A stretch of 64,000 nucleotides of DNA, from assembly GCF_022437945.1 (NCBI RefSeq), contig NZ_CP092535.1, positions 1 through 64,000 on the forward strand. The letters run 5' to 3'. Positions 22,897 to 31,132 of this stretch are shown here, piece after piece (within the stretch, counting starts at the first letter, position 1; each line of letters opens with the position of its first letter). The translations under genes and the position numbers were made by a program. The notes under the pieces are model-generated. The model made no database searches. It worked only from the letters and a program-made list of their open reading frames with translations, and had not been told where the DNA came from. Origin of the DNA: Nocardioides sp. TF02-7 (GTDB lineage Bacteria > Actinomycetota > Actinomycetes > Propionibacteriales > Nocardioidaceae).

Positions 22897-23003
22897 TATC
22901 GCCCTATGGCCCTCAATCGCCCTGCCATGGCCCGCGGGGCGGTAGCGATCCCCGAGGCGTCTATCGCCCTATCGCCCGCCCCTTTAGGGGCGATAGGGCC
23001 ATA
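22897..23003. repeat. Iteron-like repeat cluster, candidate origin
   Basis: Five copies of ATCGCCC or its close relatives in 107 bp: TATCGCCCTATGGCC, AATCGCCCTGCCATGGCC, TATCGCCCT directly followed by ATCGCCCGCC, and the inverted GGCGATAGGGCCATA, plus a dyad CGCCCC-TTTA-GGGGCG. Placed between the RepA-like ATPase and the HGG gene. Dense short iterons beside a replication ATPase are typical of plasmid or satellite origins; autoregulation is the alternative. Confidence 0.5.
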
Positions 23004-23047
23004 CGCCGGATCGCGGGCGACCGGGCTGTTGCAGCACCTCAAGTCGC

Positions 23048-24313
23048 TCATGACCGGACCCACTCGCACTCGCAGGCGGGCAGGCCCTTCGGGCGCTTGC
23101 CGATGTACCAGTACGTCCCGCGACCGGCGTGGAAGTGGTACAGCAGGCGCGACCGCTCAGCAGCCCGAAGAGCCTCGACCAATGACCCGTCCTTGCCGAC
23201 TTTCATCGCTGTCTCGATTGCGCGCGTGGCGTGAGACTTTCTGTCCTCCGCAGTGTGCTGGCGCGGGTCCTTCACCTTCCCCAGGCCGCGGACATGGAGC
23301 ACGACGTCATGAGCAATCGATTCCGCGCGGGCAGACTTCCGTGACTTCAGGTCACCGAACGACAGGGACTTGCGCTCACCGTCGAACGTCAGTGAGAACT
23401 CGGGGTGCTGAACGTCCCGGCCCGTCGCGCTCAGGAACCGCGCGCCGCTGCCGTTCTTCGTGTAGTTCCACGCGACGTCCGCCCAGTCATGGACGCGCGT
23501 CGCGCCCCTCGCACGTTCCTCGCCCTCGCGCTGCCGCTCGGCACCGCGGTGGATCGTGAACACGACCTCGCCCACCCCAGCACGACGGGCAACGTTCTCG
23601 ACGGCCCGGAGAAAGTCCCGCGCGTCGCTGTTGCTGTTCTCCTCGCCGCAGTACGCCGCACCGTAGGTGTCGATGATCCAGACCTCGGCATCTCGCGTCT
23701 CCAGCCACTCCACAGCGAAGTCCTGCCCGATCTTCGTCATGAGGTCGACGTGATAGCCGCGCAGATGAAGCACGGCAGCGCGGTCTAGATTCGTGATGTC
23801 CGTCTGGCGCGCCCAGGACCGCCACTGCTGCGCGGTCAGTTCGTAGTTCCAGACAGCGACTCGGCCTGTCGGCTGCTTGACCGTGAAGTAGTCGAGGAAC
23901 TCCACACCATCGCAGTACGACTTGAGCAGTTGCATCGCCAGCGTGGTCTTGCCGACCTTGTACTGCGCGACAATGAGGAGGTTCTGACCCTCCCTCAGCA
24001 GAGATTCGATCCGGTACGCCGGTGGCGCGGTCTCCTCGTCCAGGTCATCACTCAGGAACTCGGAGGAAGGTGGAGGATCGAAGTGCTCGGCCTCCATCAT
24101 CTCCCGCACGACCATGCGTGTCGCTTCGCTCGCGAGGTCACGTGACAGCCGCTCAGGACTCACCCGCGCTACGAGCTCGTCCGGCACCAGATCGCGCGCT
24201 CGCTCCATGAGCGTGCCCTTGATGCCGTCCAGCGTGGTTGACGGCTCCTCGGCCTTGCGCGCCTGCTGGACGGAGGGCTTCTGCTCGCTGGTTCGCTTCC
24301 TTGACTTGCTCAC
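23048..24313 (-). CDS. RepA-like AAA ATPase / replicative helicase
   Basis: 421 residues of the RecA-fold RepA/AAA_25 group. Walker A AQYKVGKTTLAMQLL (about 112), Walker B VWIIDTYGAAYCGEENSN, and sensor-like VVFTIHRGAERQ. The C-terminal region (YHFHAGRGTYWYIGKRP) looks like a winged-helix end. Plasmid RepA is a hexameric helicase; here it is paired with a Toprim protein encoded immediately upstream. The GTG start overlaps the Toprim stop (GTGA). Confidence 0.8.
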   Translation of the reverse strand: MSKSRKRTSEQKPSVQQARKAEEPSTTLDGIKGTLMERARDLVPDELVARVSPERLSRDLASEATRMVVREMMEAEHFDPPPSSEFLSDDLDEETAPPAYRIESLLREGQNLLIVAQYKVGKTTLAMQLLKSYCDGVEFLDYFTVKQPTGRVAVWNYELTAQQWRSWARQTDITNLDRAAVLHLRGYHVDLMTKIGQDFAVEWLETRDAEVWIIDTYGAAYCGEENSNSDARDFLRAVENVARRAGVGEVVFTIHRGAERQREGEERARGATRVHDWADVAWNYTKNGSGARFLSATGRDVQHPEFSLTFDGERKSLSFGDLKSRKSARAESIAHDVVLHVRGLGKVKDPRQHTAEDRKSHATRAIETAMKVGKDGSLVEALRAAERSRLLYHFHAGRGTYWYIGKRPKGLPACECEWVRS

Positions 24314-24940
24314 AACACCCGCCCCATCCAGTCGCTCGACTCGCGCCGGTGCTTGCGGGTCGTCCCGTACTCGTTGGCGAGCCGGGTCATGGCGGTCTCG
24401 TTCGGCCTACGGAAGTCGGCGAGCGAACAGCCCGCCTCGATCGCCTCAGCGGCGTCCTTGTGGGGGCGGGGTGGCTTGCGGAACTGGATGCGCGAGCGAG
24501 CGACCCCAGCAGCGAGCAGCAGGCGCTTCCGAGCGATCACACATGCCGCACCCGCTCCCGAGCGGTCCACGTCGACCACCAACCGGATCGGCCCAGTGCC
24601 CCTGATGAACCATCGCGCCTGACCTCGTGTGGCGTGACCCGCTCCCTGCCAGTGCGAGGTCGCGACCGCCCCCCACTCCACGAAGGGCATCGGCATCCTT
24701 CTCGCCCTCGCACCACCAGACGGGCTCACCGGCTTGGAGTGCCCACAGAAGTTCAGGCAGGTGATACATGGCGCGGTCGGCGTCGTGCTCCTGTGCGTCG
24801 ATGATCTTCGGGACCCAGCGACCGCGCTCGACGCACCACGAGTCCATGAAGAACCCCTTGGGATCGGTACGGAGTTTGCGCAGGACCGGTCTGCTCTTGT
24901 GATCGGTGTAGACGTACTGGCGCACCTTGCGGCCGGCCAT
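24310..24940 (-). CDS. Toprim-domain primase-like protein, one shift
   Basis: About 209 residues after dropping one G from the G6 run at 24669-24674. Toprim signature WWCEGEKDADALRG with the following VGAVATSHWQGAGHA, then VVDVDRSGAGA (metal-binding D-X-D) as in primase or topoisomerase cores. The N-terminal part (YVYTDHKSRPVLRKLR) matches the zinc-free entry found in element primases. Overlaps both neighbours, so primase and helicase are coupled. Confidence 0.75.
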
Positions 24941-25359
24941 CAGTGCTCACCGGCATTCGGTCGGGGTGCGTCCGGATGCCACGAGGCGAAGCGACGCAGC
25001 CGGTAGAAGAACCACACACGTCCGCTCGGCTCGAGGTTGTACACACAGAACGGCGTGTCATCCTCCACCAGCGCCTTGGCGAGGATGAGTTCCGCCAGGT
25101 AATCCGGGCTGATGGCTCGATCCGCGTTGAACTGGTCGTGCAGGTCGCCCTGCATCCGCACGACGAAGTCCTCCAGACGCTTCAGGAGAACCTTCGCGCG
25201 GACCACTCCTGAATCGGGCATCGCCATGTGGACCCACGACCTGGCGGGCGTGGGGTTGGCTCCATCGCGCCGATCCCGAGGCAACCGGGCATCAACCACC
25301 CAGGCTTCGTGATCCTTGCCGCGCGGCAGCGGCAGCCGGGGCGTACGTCGTACTCTCAT
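24940..25359 (-). CDS. Hypothetical protein before the Toprim gene
   Basis: 139 residues: a basic N-terminus, then a helical centre (VLLKRLEDFVVRMQGDLHDQ) and a C-terminal part ending YRLRRFASWHPDAPRPN. No domain recognised. GAGGAG before the ATG is a good ribosome-binding site. Its TGA overlaps the ATG of the Toprim gene (TGATG), making it first cistron of the replication unit. Confidence 0.6.
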   Translation of the reverse strand: MRVRRTPRLPLPRGKDHEAWVVDARLPRDRRDGANPTPARSWVHMAMPDSGVVRAKVLLKRLEDFVVRMQGDLHDQFNADRAISPDYLAELILAKALVEDDTPFCVYNLEPSGRVWFFYRLRRFASWHPDAPRPNAGEH

Positions 25360-25388
25360 CTCGTCACTTCTCCTCTTTCAAGGGGAGA

Positions 25389-25422
25389 CGAGGGGCCGCC
25401 AAGGTGCAGCCAGGCGGCCCCT
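25389..25422. terminator. Hairpin between two gene blocks of the element
   Basis: Arms GAGGGGCCGCC / GGCGGCCCCTC are perfect over 11 bp with a 12-base loop. Located between the stop of the upstream gene and the start of the replication unit, both leftward: a terminator or attenuator that would separate early regulation from replication. Confidence 0.6.
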
Positions 25423-25435
25423 CAACACTTCTCTG

Positions 25436-25906
25436 TCAGTCGTCGTCGAGCGTCGGCAGACGCACGAGGTTGCGACCGTTCGCGAACAGAGCCGGGAACC
25501 GCTTGGCGACCTGGCGTTGGTATTGGCCGGGGGTAACGCTGACTTCCGACCACGCGCGTTCCTCGCTGGACTTGGCGCTCTCAACCACCGGTCGCAGGTT
25601 GTTCAGATCCCGGCTGTACTCGGCGAGCCGGTTGCCGAACTCCTCCTCACTCAGTTCGCCGTTCTGGTACGCCTCAATGTCGGCGTCGATGTTTTCCTCA
25701 CCGGCATCGCACGTGCGGAGGACGCTGTCGAGTCGCGCGGTGATCTGTGCGACCGTGTCGCCATAGTGCTGAGCCATGATGTTCGCGAGCCTCGTGTCGT
25801 CCTTAGCGATCTGCTCGGCTACGTACCGCTTGTCCGCCTCGCTCAGCCCTCGTGCGGTGTCGAGGTACTCATGGGCGTCGTCGTTGAAGAAGGCCTGAAC
25901 ACCCAT
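25436..25906 (-). CDS. Hypothetical acidic helical protein
   Basis: 156 residues, mostly alpha-helical and acidic (DADIEAYQNGELSEEEFGN). The C-terminus is basic (YQRQVAKRFPALFANGRNLV). No known domain seen. ATG overlaps the stop of the upstream gene (TGATG). Part of the early block of small genes at the right side of the element. Confidence 0.65.
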   Translation of the reverse strand: MGVQAFFNDDAHEYLDTARGLSEADKRYVAEQIAKDDTRLANIMAQHYGDTVAQITARLDSVLRTCDAGEENIDADIEAYQNGELSEEEFGNRLAEYSRDLNNLRPVVESAKSSEERAWSEVSVTPGQYQRQVAKRFPALFANGRNLVRLPTLDDD

Positions 25907-26241
25907 CACCGCACCGCCCTCGGGTTGTCCAGTGCCGGGGCACGGGTGGCGTCGCTGGAGCGACGTGACGCGGCTGCTCGCTGCGCCTCCTCTGCACGTT
26001 GCCTGCCCACCCGCAGCAGATCCCACGCCTCACCCAGCTTGCGGTGGACGTCGCCGAACCGCTCCTTGGCTCGGTCGATCGGCAGTTCTGCCCGGGCGAT
26101 GTTGGTAGGTGACTTCTCCTTGCTCATGCTCACTCTCCTCAGTTCCGCTGCTCGTGCTGCTTCTTCCTCGTGGCGCTCTCGGAGGGAGGCCGCGCGCTCG
26201 CTGATCGAGTCGCGACCCCAGGCACCGGCGTTCCAACTCAT
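25906..26241 (-). CDS. Hypothetical helical Arg/Ala-rich protein
   Basis: 111 residues with long charged helices (RAASLRERHEEEAARAAEL; AWDLLRVGRQRAEEAQRAAA) of coiled-coil character. No domain recognised. Overlaps the RHH gene by 4 bases upstream and the next gene downstream. Confidence 0.55.
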   Translation of the reverse strand: MSWNAGAWGRDSISERAASLRERHEEEAARAAELRRVSMSKEKSPTNIARAELPIDRAKERFGDVHRKLGEAWDLLRVGRQRAEEAQRAAASRRSSDATRAPALDNPRAVR

Positions 26242-26417
26242 GCCGCGCCGCGCTTTCGCTTCATGACGTGATTGACGTAGTGCGCGTACGCGTCACGCAT
26301 GACCGCGGCAATCGGGATCGACTGCATCCGCGCGATCTGCTTCAGGTCCGCGTACAGGTCATCAGGCACCACGACCTTGCGAGTTGTCCCGATCCTGGGC
26401 CTACCTTGCTTGGCCAC
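26238..26417 (-). CDS. Ribbon-helix-helix regulator
   Basis: 59 residues: GRPRIGTTRKVVVPDDLYAD then LKQIARMQSIPIAAVMRDAY. A basic beta strand followed by two helices is the CopG/Arc-type RHH pattern. The GTG start is chosen because it opens with the MAKQGRPRIG leader typical of such proteins. Likely controls element genes; operator not identified. Confidence 0.7.
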   Translation of the reverse strand: MAKQGRPRIGTTRKVVVPDDLYADLKQIARMQSIPIAAVMRDAYAHYVNHVMKRKRGAA

Positions 26418-26564
26418 CGTTCCGTTCTCCCTTGGGTTTCCGGGGGTCGCTCGCCAACCCCGTCCGTCCAATACGCTCCTCCAGCGATTGACACGGCCTG
26501 TGCGGCCAACCACCGGCGCTGCTGTGGGCGGAATGGCACGAACCCCACCCGCCCACACGACGGG

Positions 26565-27132
26565 TCAAGCAGCGCTCTCGGCGTCGGCGTCGGCGTCGTC
26601 CGGCAGGTGCTGGAGGATGTGATCGATGTCGTCGCGAATGCGCACCAGGTCGGCGCGGTACTGAGCGACCTTCTTGCGATTGCGTGCGAACCGCTTGTCG
26701 CCGACGAGCATGCGCAGTGCCTCGGCCTTCCTGCCGAGGTCGCGGGAACGGCGGTGGAACAACTCAGGCAGCGGCTCGCGCTCCGCAGAAGGGGCAGCTT
26801 TGCCCCTGCGCTTGAACCTTGCCTTGGCGTCGTCGTTCTTCACCGTGCGCACCGACACTGCGAGGGTGGCGGCGATCTGGCGTTGGGTCAGCCCCCGCAG
26901 CGCGCAGCCGCTCGGTGAGTGCGGGTCGTTCCTTGGGTGGCACCATGCAGGCCGGACCGCCGTACTCGCCTTCGAGCATCGCGTCCCAGGAGTCATAACC
27001 TTCGAGGACGGTCCAAACCTTGTTCTCGACCTGCCACACGACCGCATCAGCGGCAGCGGCGAGGTTGGACTTGACCTGATCGACCGATGCGAAGACATCG
27101 GCCACAGTCGGCGCGTTCACTGCTCGGTCCAC
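26565..27132 (-). CDS. HTH protein of the element's early block, one shift
   Basis: About 188 residues after dropping one G of the G5 run at 26892-26896. Middle: LTQRQIAATLAVSVRTVKND, a sigma-like or LuxR-like HTH. Flanking helices include VWQVENKVWTVLEGYDSWDA at the N-terminal side and an acidic tail (LPDDADADAESAA). Similar HTH proteins occur in early regions of actinobacterial phages. GTG start overlaps the excisionase gene by 16 bases. Confidence 0.65.
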
Positions 27133-27350
27133 TCACGAGTGCGGCGGATGATCTCGTCGTGGGTGATGTACGGCGTCGAGCGCTTGCCCTTGCCGCCCTT
27201 CCGCGTGACGGTGACGTCGCCGTCCCAGACCCAACGCTGGAGTTGGCGAAGCGGGACGCCCCACAACTTGGCTGCGGTGGGCAGGTCGTACATGACCTGT
27301 TCGGGGATTCCGTTCGGCACCGTGGGGATGGTGGGTTGCTTCCTAGGCAT
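27117..27350 (-). CDS. xis: Excisionase/AlpA-like MerR-fold HTH protein
   Basis: 77 residues with one winged HTH: YDLPTAAKLWGVPLRQLQRW then VWDGDVTVTRKG. This is the HTH_17/excisionase pattern. GGAGG precedes the ATG. First gene inside the right attachment site, the usual place for a directionality factor or early activator; the symbol is a functional guess. Confidence 0.7.
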   Translation of the reverse strand: MPRKQPTIPTVPNGIPEQVMYDLPTAAKLWGVPLRQLQRWVWDGDVTVTRKGGKGKRSTPYITHDEIIRRTREWTEQ

Positions 27351-27803
27351 TTCTGGCCTCCGGGTCGAGCGTCGGGAGGCGCCAGAAATGCAAGAAGGCC
27401 ACCAACCCGACTGTGTTTCTGTCGGAATCGGTGACCTGAGATTCGCCAGCGGCTACTGGCGGCCAACCGAGGCAGTAGGCGTCCGGCCCGTCACTCGCCG
27501 GTCTATCTGTACTGCCAACCTCCTGCGACTCGACCGGGCTTCCTCTCGCCTCACCCGGTGTCATCGACGCCACTCTGCGTCAGCGCACAGAGTGTCTTGC
27601 TCGCTCGTCCGGGTCAGTCCCGGCCCTGCCTTCACCACGAACTGTACCGCGCCGGAGCAAGTTCGCGCAGCCGTCAACGCGACCCGGAGCAGAGTGTTCT
27701 CCGTGCTACTCCGATGCCCTCTGGACCGAGCCGAGCAGCGCGGGAGCAGCGCCGATCCCGAGAATCAGGCTGTTCTACGCCTGCAAACCGCCCATTCCGG
27801 GGC
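27351..27803. other. Non-coding right end of the element
   Basis: About 450 bp without a convincing gene; one open frame starting at 27573 overlaps the HTH gene and lacks recognisable features. It contains an inverted repeat CACTCTG/CAGAGTG (27571-27594, 10-base interior) and probably the leader or promoter of the leftward operon and recombinase binding sites. Confidence 0.55.
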
Positions 27804-27812
27804 GATTATGAG
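27804..27812. repeat. Right attachment core
   Basis: GATTATGAG, identical to the left core. On the complement it is CTCATAATC, the anticodon loop (CAU) and first stem bases of the tRNA. Confidence 0.85.
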
Positions 27813-27844
27813 TCCTCTGCTCTGACCGACTGAGCTACCGCCCC
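27804..27844 (-). pseudogene. 5' half of a disrupted tRNA(CAU) gene
   Basis: The complement runs GGGGCGG acceptor, GCTC/GAGC D-arm, anticodon stem GAGGA and loop CTCATAA, then diverges into element sequence lacking a T-arm. Joined to 16434-16402 it makes a 74-nt tRNA with all four stems paired. A plausible -10 (TACGCT, 27863-27868) remains upstream, so the host promoter now reads into the element. Confidence 0.9.
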
Positions 27845-27948
27845 GCGCTCCGGCGCGCGATCAGCGTAGTGGTCCGGTCGCCGTTCCGGATGCCGGGCAC
27901 CGGGTTGGGTACCGCGCGAGACGAATCGGACGAGGAGGCGAGGACGAC

Positions 27949-28302
27949 GTGACCGACCAGCCGGTGCCGCACCACGACCAGCTGCCGCTGCCCGACTACG
28001 ACCAGCTCCCGCTGGGGGCGGTGCAGACGCGGGTGCGCAGCCTCGACCTCGGCCAGCTCGAGCAGGTGCTCGCCTACGAGCGGGCGCACGCCGACCGGGT
28101 GCCGGTGGTCCAGGTGCTCGAGCAGCGCGCCGAGGAGCTGCGCTCCGGAGCCGCGCCCACGGGTGGGGACCCCACGGCGGAGACGCCCGAGGTGTCGGCC
28201 GGTCCGGCCGGCGGGTCGAAGGCGTCGCCGCAGACCGAGGGGCCGGCGATGAACCCGCCGTCCCACGGCGACCCGACCAACCCCGCGCAGCCCCGGGACT
28301 GA
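27949..28302 (+). CDS. Conserved actinobacterial small protein
   Basis: 117 residues. The N-terminal 65 residues (LPDYDQLPLGAVQTRVRSLD then LGQLEQVLAYERAHADRVPV and VQVLEQR) form a short helical unit that I recall as widespread in actinobacteria but without known function. The C-terminal half is low-complexity Pro/Gly. GAGGAGGCGAGG precedes the GTG start. Confidence 0.7.
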   Translation: MTDQPVPHHDQLPLPDYDQLPLGAVQTRVRSLDLGQLEQVLAYERAHADRVPVVQVLEQRAEELRSGAAPTGGDPTAETPEVSAGPAGGSKASPQTEGPAMNPPSHGDPTNPAQPRD

Positions 28303-28324
28303 CCAGGGACCGACGGGCCGTCCG

Positions 28325-29942
28325 TCACTGGAGGGCGTCGATGGTGTCCTCGGTCGGCTGGTAGGCGCAGGCGTCCTCCGGGTCGTCGGCGGGGTTGCGC
28401 TTCTCTCCCCGCGGGACGGACTTGCGCGGCGGCGGGTCGATCGCCTTCTGCACGGTCTCCTGCATCCACGCGAAGTCCGGGTCGGCGGAGGAGAACTCCT
28501 CCGACGAGCGGAACACCACCGACTTCACCTTGGCGTCCTTGACCTTCAGCGCGAGGTCGACGAAGGCCGGCGCCAGCTCGCGCGGGATGTCGGTGTAGAC
28601 GATCTCCTCCCCCGCCTTGATGAGGTCGAGGTAACGCACGAGCAGGTTGGCCGGGTTGGCCGCGTCGATGATGGCGTCGACCATGCAGCGCTGCCGCTCC
28701 ATCCGCTCGTAGTCGTCGGACCCCCAGCGGCCGCGCGCGAACCAGAGCGCCTGGAAGCCGTTGAGGTGCTGGTCGGGACCGGGGTCGAGGTAGTCGTCGG
28801 GAGGCACCCCGGCGTCGGTGTTGCCGCCGATCGCGACCGGCTCGTTGATGTTGACCGTCACCCCGCCGAGGGCGTCGACGATCTGCTTGAAGCCCTCGAG
28901 GTTGACGAGCACGTAGTACTCGACAGGGAGGCCGAGGCTGCCCTCGACGGCGAGCTTGATCGCGTCGGCCCCCTCGTTGGTGGAGTGGCCGAGGACCTCG
29001 GGGTGCATCAGCGGGATGTTGCGGTAGACGGCGTTGAGCATGTAGTCGCCGTCGGCGTAGTCGCCGTTCGAGAAGCCGTAGGGGGTAGAGCTCGTGCAGC
29101 GGGCTGCCCTCGGGGAACTGCGCGTTCGCCATGTTGCGCGGCAGGCTGAACGTCACGGTCTTGCCGGTGCGGGTGTCCATGCTGAGCAGGATCATGCTGT
29201 CGGTGCGGACACCGTCGCGGCCCTCGCCGCCGTCACCGCCGAGCAGCAGCACGTTGACCCGCTCGCGGCCGCCGAACGGGTTCTCCTCGGTGGTGTCGTC
29301 GGGCGTCGTGGCGACCGCGTTGTCGTCGAACACGTCGGTGACGACGTCCGCGGTCGCGACGGCGTACTGCGCCGCCCGCACGACCGGCGCTGCGACCACC
29401 ATGCAGATCACCACCACGGCGACGTTGCCGACGACGGTGTGCCACCGGGGGCGCTCGCGGGGCCGGACCAGCCGGTAGGAGGTCCACACGACGAACAGCC
29501 AGACGAGCAGCAGCACGCCGGCCGCCGCCGCGACGACGCGCAGCAGGAACGGGTCGAAGGCGATGTCGACGGCGCGCGTCCAGTCGCGGCCCAGGTACCA
29601 CAGCACGGCCGCGAACACGGCGGCCCAGCCGGCGAGGACGACCCAGCCGGCGAGCCTGCGGCGGGCGTAGAGGTAGCCGCTGCCGGGCACGACCGCACCG
29701 AGGAACGTGAGCCCGAGGGTGCCGGCGAGACCGTTGGTACGCCGTTCGGCCGCGCGCCTGCCGCCTCGCGCGCGGGCGCCGGCCGGCGCCGGCTCGGCCG
29801 CGGCGTCTCCGGTGCGCAGCGCCCGGCGGCCACCTTGCTGCTGGCTCCTGCGCAGCGCCCGGCGCTCCCGACGGGACAGCCGGACCGACCGCTGCGCGCG
29901 GCGCACGCCGCCGGGCCGACCGGCGCTCGACGTCACCGCCAT
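28325..29942 (-). CDS. LytR-CpsA-Psr family cell-wall protein, one shift
   Basis: About 538 residues. N-terminal basic region, then four or five transmembrane helices (about 75-200) and an extracellular LCP domain: VNVLLLGGDGGEGRDGVRTD, SMILLSMDT, FSLPRNM, and later LVNLEGFKQIVDALGGVTVN and ALWFARGRWGSDDYERMERQ. LCP enzymes attach teichoic acid or arabinogalactan-type polymers to peptidoglycan. The frame breaks at a C5 run (29091-29095); deleting one base gives LYPYGFSNGDY. GGGAGAGA before the ATG. Confidence 0.85.
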
Positions 29943-31021
29943 CCGCTCTCTCCCACAGGACAAGGCGCGGGGACCCACACCCCGCGCGCCCAGCAAGTAT
30001 CGCCACGCCGGCGGCGTCGCGTCACATCGGCAGGAGTCGCCCCCACCGGTGGGTCGGCGACGAGGCTACCGAGCCAACGGGCGGGAGCGCTGCCGAACTC
30101 GCGGCGCTCCTCCGAGGTCATCGTGGCCACGCGGCGGCGCCACGACTCGACCCGGGCCAGCCGGGCGAGCTGCAGAGCAGCCGGCAGCGCGGCCCGCAGC
30201 GACCGCGCCGGCGCCAGGTCGCTCCACACCTCCAGGGCCGCGTCGGCGACCCGGCGCAGCCGCAGGTCGTCGGGACCGGCGGCGAGTGCGACGGCACACT
30301 CGCCCAGCGGCACGAGCAGCCCGCCGAGCGGCTCGGTGAGGAGCGCGTCGCCGAAGTCACGGAACCGCACCGGAGCGTCCGGGTCGGTCGGCAGGACGAC
30401 GGCGTCGAGCCCCGGGGCGTTGTGGTGGAGCGTCAGCGGGAGGTCGAGGTCGGCCACGACCTCGGCCCAGCGCTCGACCGCGGGCAGCAACGCCTGGAGC
30501 CGGCCGGCCACCGCCGGGTCGAGACGGCGCGGGTCGCCCGCCGGCAGCGCGCACAACCGGCCGACGGCGTCGCCCGCGTAGGTCACCGCCTCCTCCGGCG
30601 CGAGCCGGGTGAGGTCGAGCGTCTCGGCGTCCCGAGCCACCGCCCGCTGCAGCCGCGCGGCGTCGCGGAGCACCCGGCACCACACGTCGACGCCACGCTC
30701 GGGGACACCGGCTGCGAGGGTCGGCCCGAGGTCGGGGGTCAGCAGCAGGTCGCGCTCGGGGTCGGCGGCCGTGACCGGGACGACGTACGACGGCACCCGC
30801 CGCGCCAGCTCGACCGTGAGGCGCGCCTCGTGACCGCGGCCCGGGCGGCTCTGCTTGGCGAGGAACCGATCGGTGCCGACCTCGACCCGCCACACCGCCG
30901 CCCACGGCCGGACGCGCAGCGGCTCGAGGCGGGTCGGCTCCCCGACGGCGGCGACGACGAAGCGGCGGAGCTCGGCGGCGACCGCCCCGCTCCGCCCCAC
31001 GTCTCCCGACCAGGTCTGCAC
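29933..31021 (-). CDS. Aminoglycoside-phosphotransferase-like kinase
   Basis: 362 residues of the APH/choline-kinase fold. FLAKQSRPGRGHEARLT fits the ATP-site Lys and Glu, LTLHHNAPGLDAVVL stands for the H-D-X-H-X-X-N loop with HHNAPG replacing the usual HGDLHPGN, and VRFRDFGDALL supplies the second metal Asp. The altered catalytic loop makes activity uncertain. The last 25 residues run past homology and overlap the LCP start by 10 bases, so the true end may differ. The GTG start is the first that leaves a full N-terminal lobe. Confidence 0.65.
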   Translation of the reverse strand: MQTWSGDVGRSGAVAAELRRFVVAAVGEPTRLEPLRVRPWAAVWRVEVGTDRFLAKQSRPGRGHEARLTVELARRVPSYVVPVTAADPERDLLLTPDLGPTLAAGVPERGVDVWCRVLRDAARLQRAVARDAETLDLTRLAPEEAVTYAGDAVGRLCALPAGDPRRLDPAVAGRLQALLPAVERWAEVVADLDLPLTLHHNAPGLDAVVLPTDPDAPVRFRDFGDALLTEPLGGLLVPLGECAVALAAGPDDLRLRRVADAALEVWSDLAPARSLRAALPAALQLARLARVESWRRRVATMTSEERREFGSAPARWLGSLVADPPVGATPADVTRRRRRGDTCWARGVWVPAPCPVGESGWR

Positions 31022-31116
31022 GAGCGCAAGCGTGAACCCGGCGCCCTCACCGGCGCCACCGGATTGTCGTCGCCGATCCGGCACCGAGCGCCCTTGCCAT
31101 CCGGGAGCCGAGGTTC

Positions 31117-31132
31117 CATCGTTGCAACGATG
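31117..31132. promoter_or_regulatory. Perfect 16-bp palindrome over the GH43 start, LacI operator candidate
   Basis: CATCGTTGCAACGATG, with the central CG-type symmetry of LacI-family operators; its last three bases are the GH43 start codon. The right half-site CAACGATG recurs before the GH51 gene (34134-34141). A LacI-type regulator gene lies in the same cluster. Confidence 0.6.

Larger units (their letters stand above)
16435..27812 (-). mobile_element. 11.4 kb integrated element inserted in a tRNA(CAU) anticodon loop
   Basis: It is bounded by the 9-bp direct repeat GATTATGAG and by the two halves of one tRNA gene, which proves insertion. Content: tyrosine and serine recombinases, excisionase-like HTH, RepA-like ATPase, Toprim protein, RHH regulator, iteron-like cluster, HGG protein and a complete tRNA(CAU). 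All genes run leftward. No portal, capsid, tail, FtsK/TraB or relaxase gene is visible, so it is not a full prophage or conjugative element; a phage satellite or integrative plasmid is the best fit (inference). Confidence 0.92.

Noticed and set aside
22897..23003. CRISPR array
   Set aside because: Repeats are about 7-10 bp with irregular spacing and there are no unique spacers or cas genes.
16435..27812. Complete prophage
   Set aside because: No portal, capsid, protease, tail or lysis genes can be recognised in 11.4 kb.
16435..27812. AICE-type conjugative element
   Set aside because: No FtsK/TraB-like translocase is visible.
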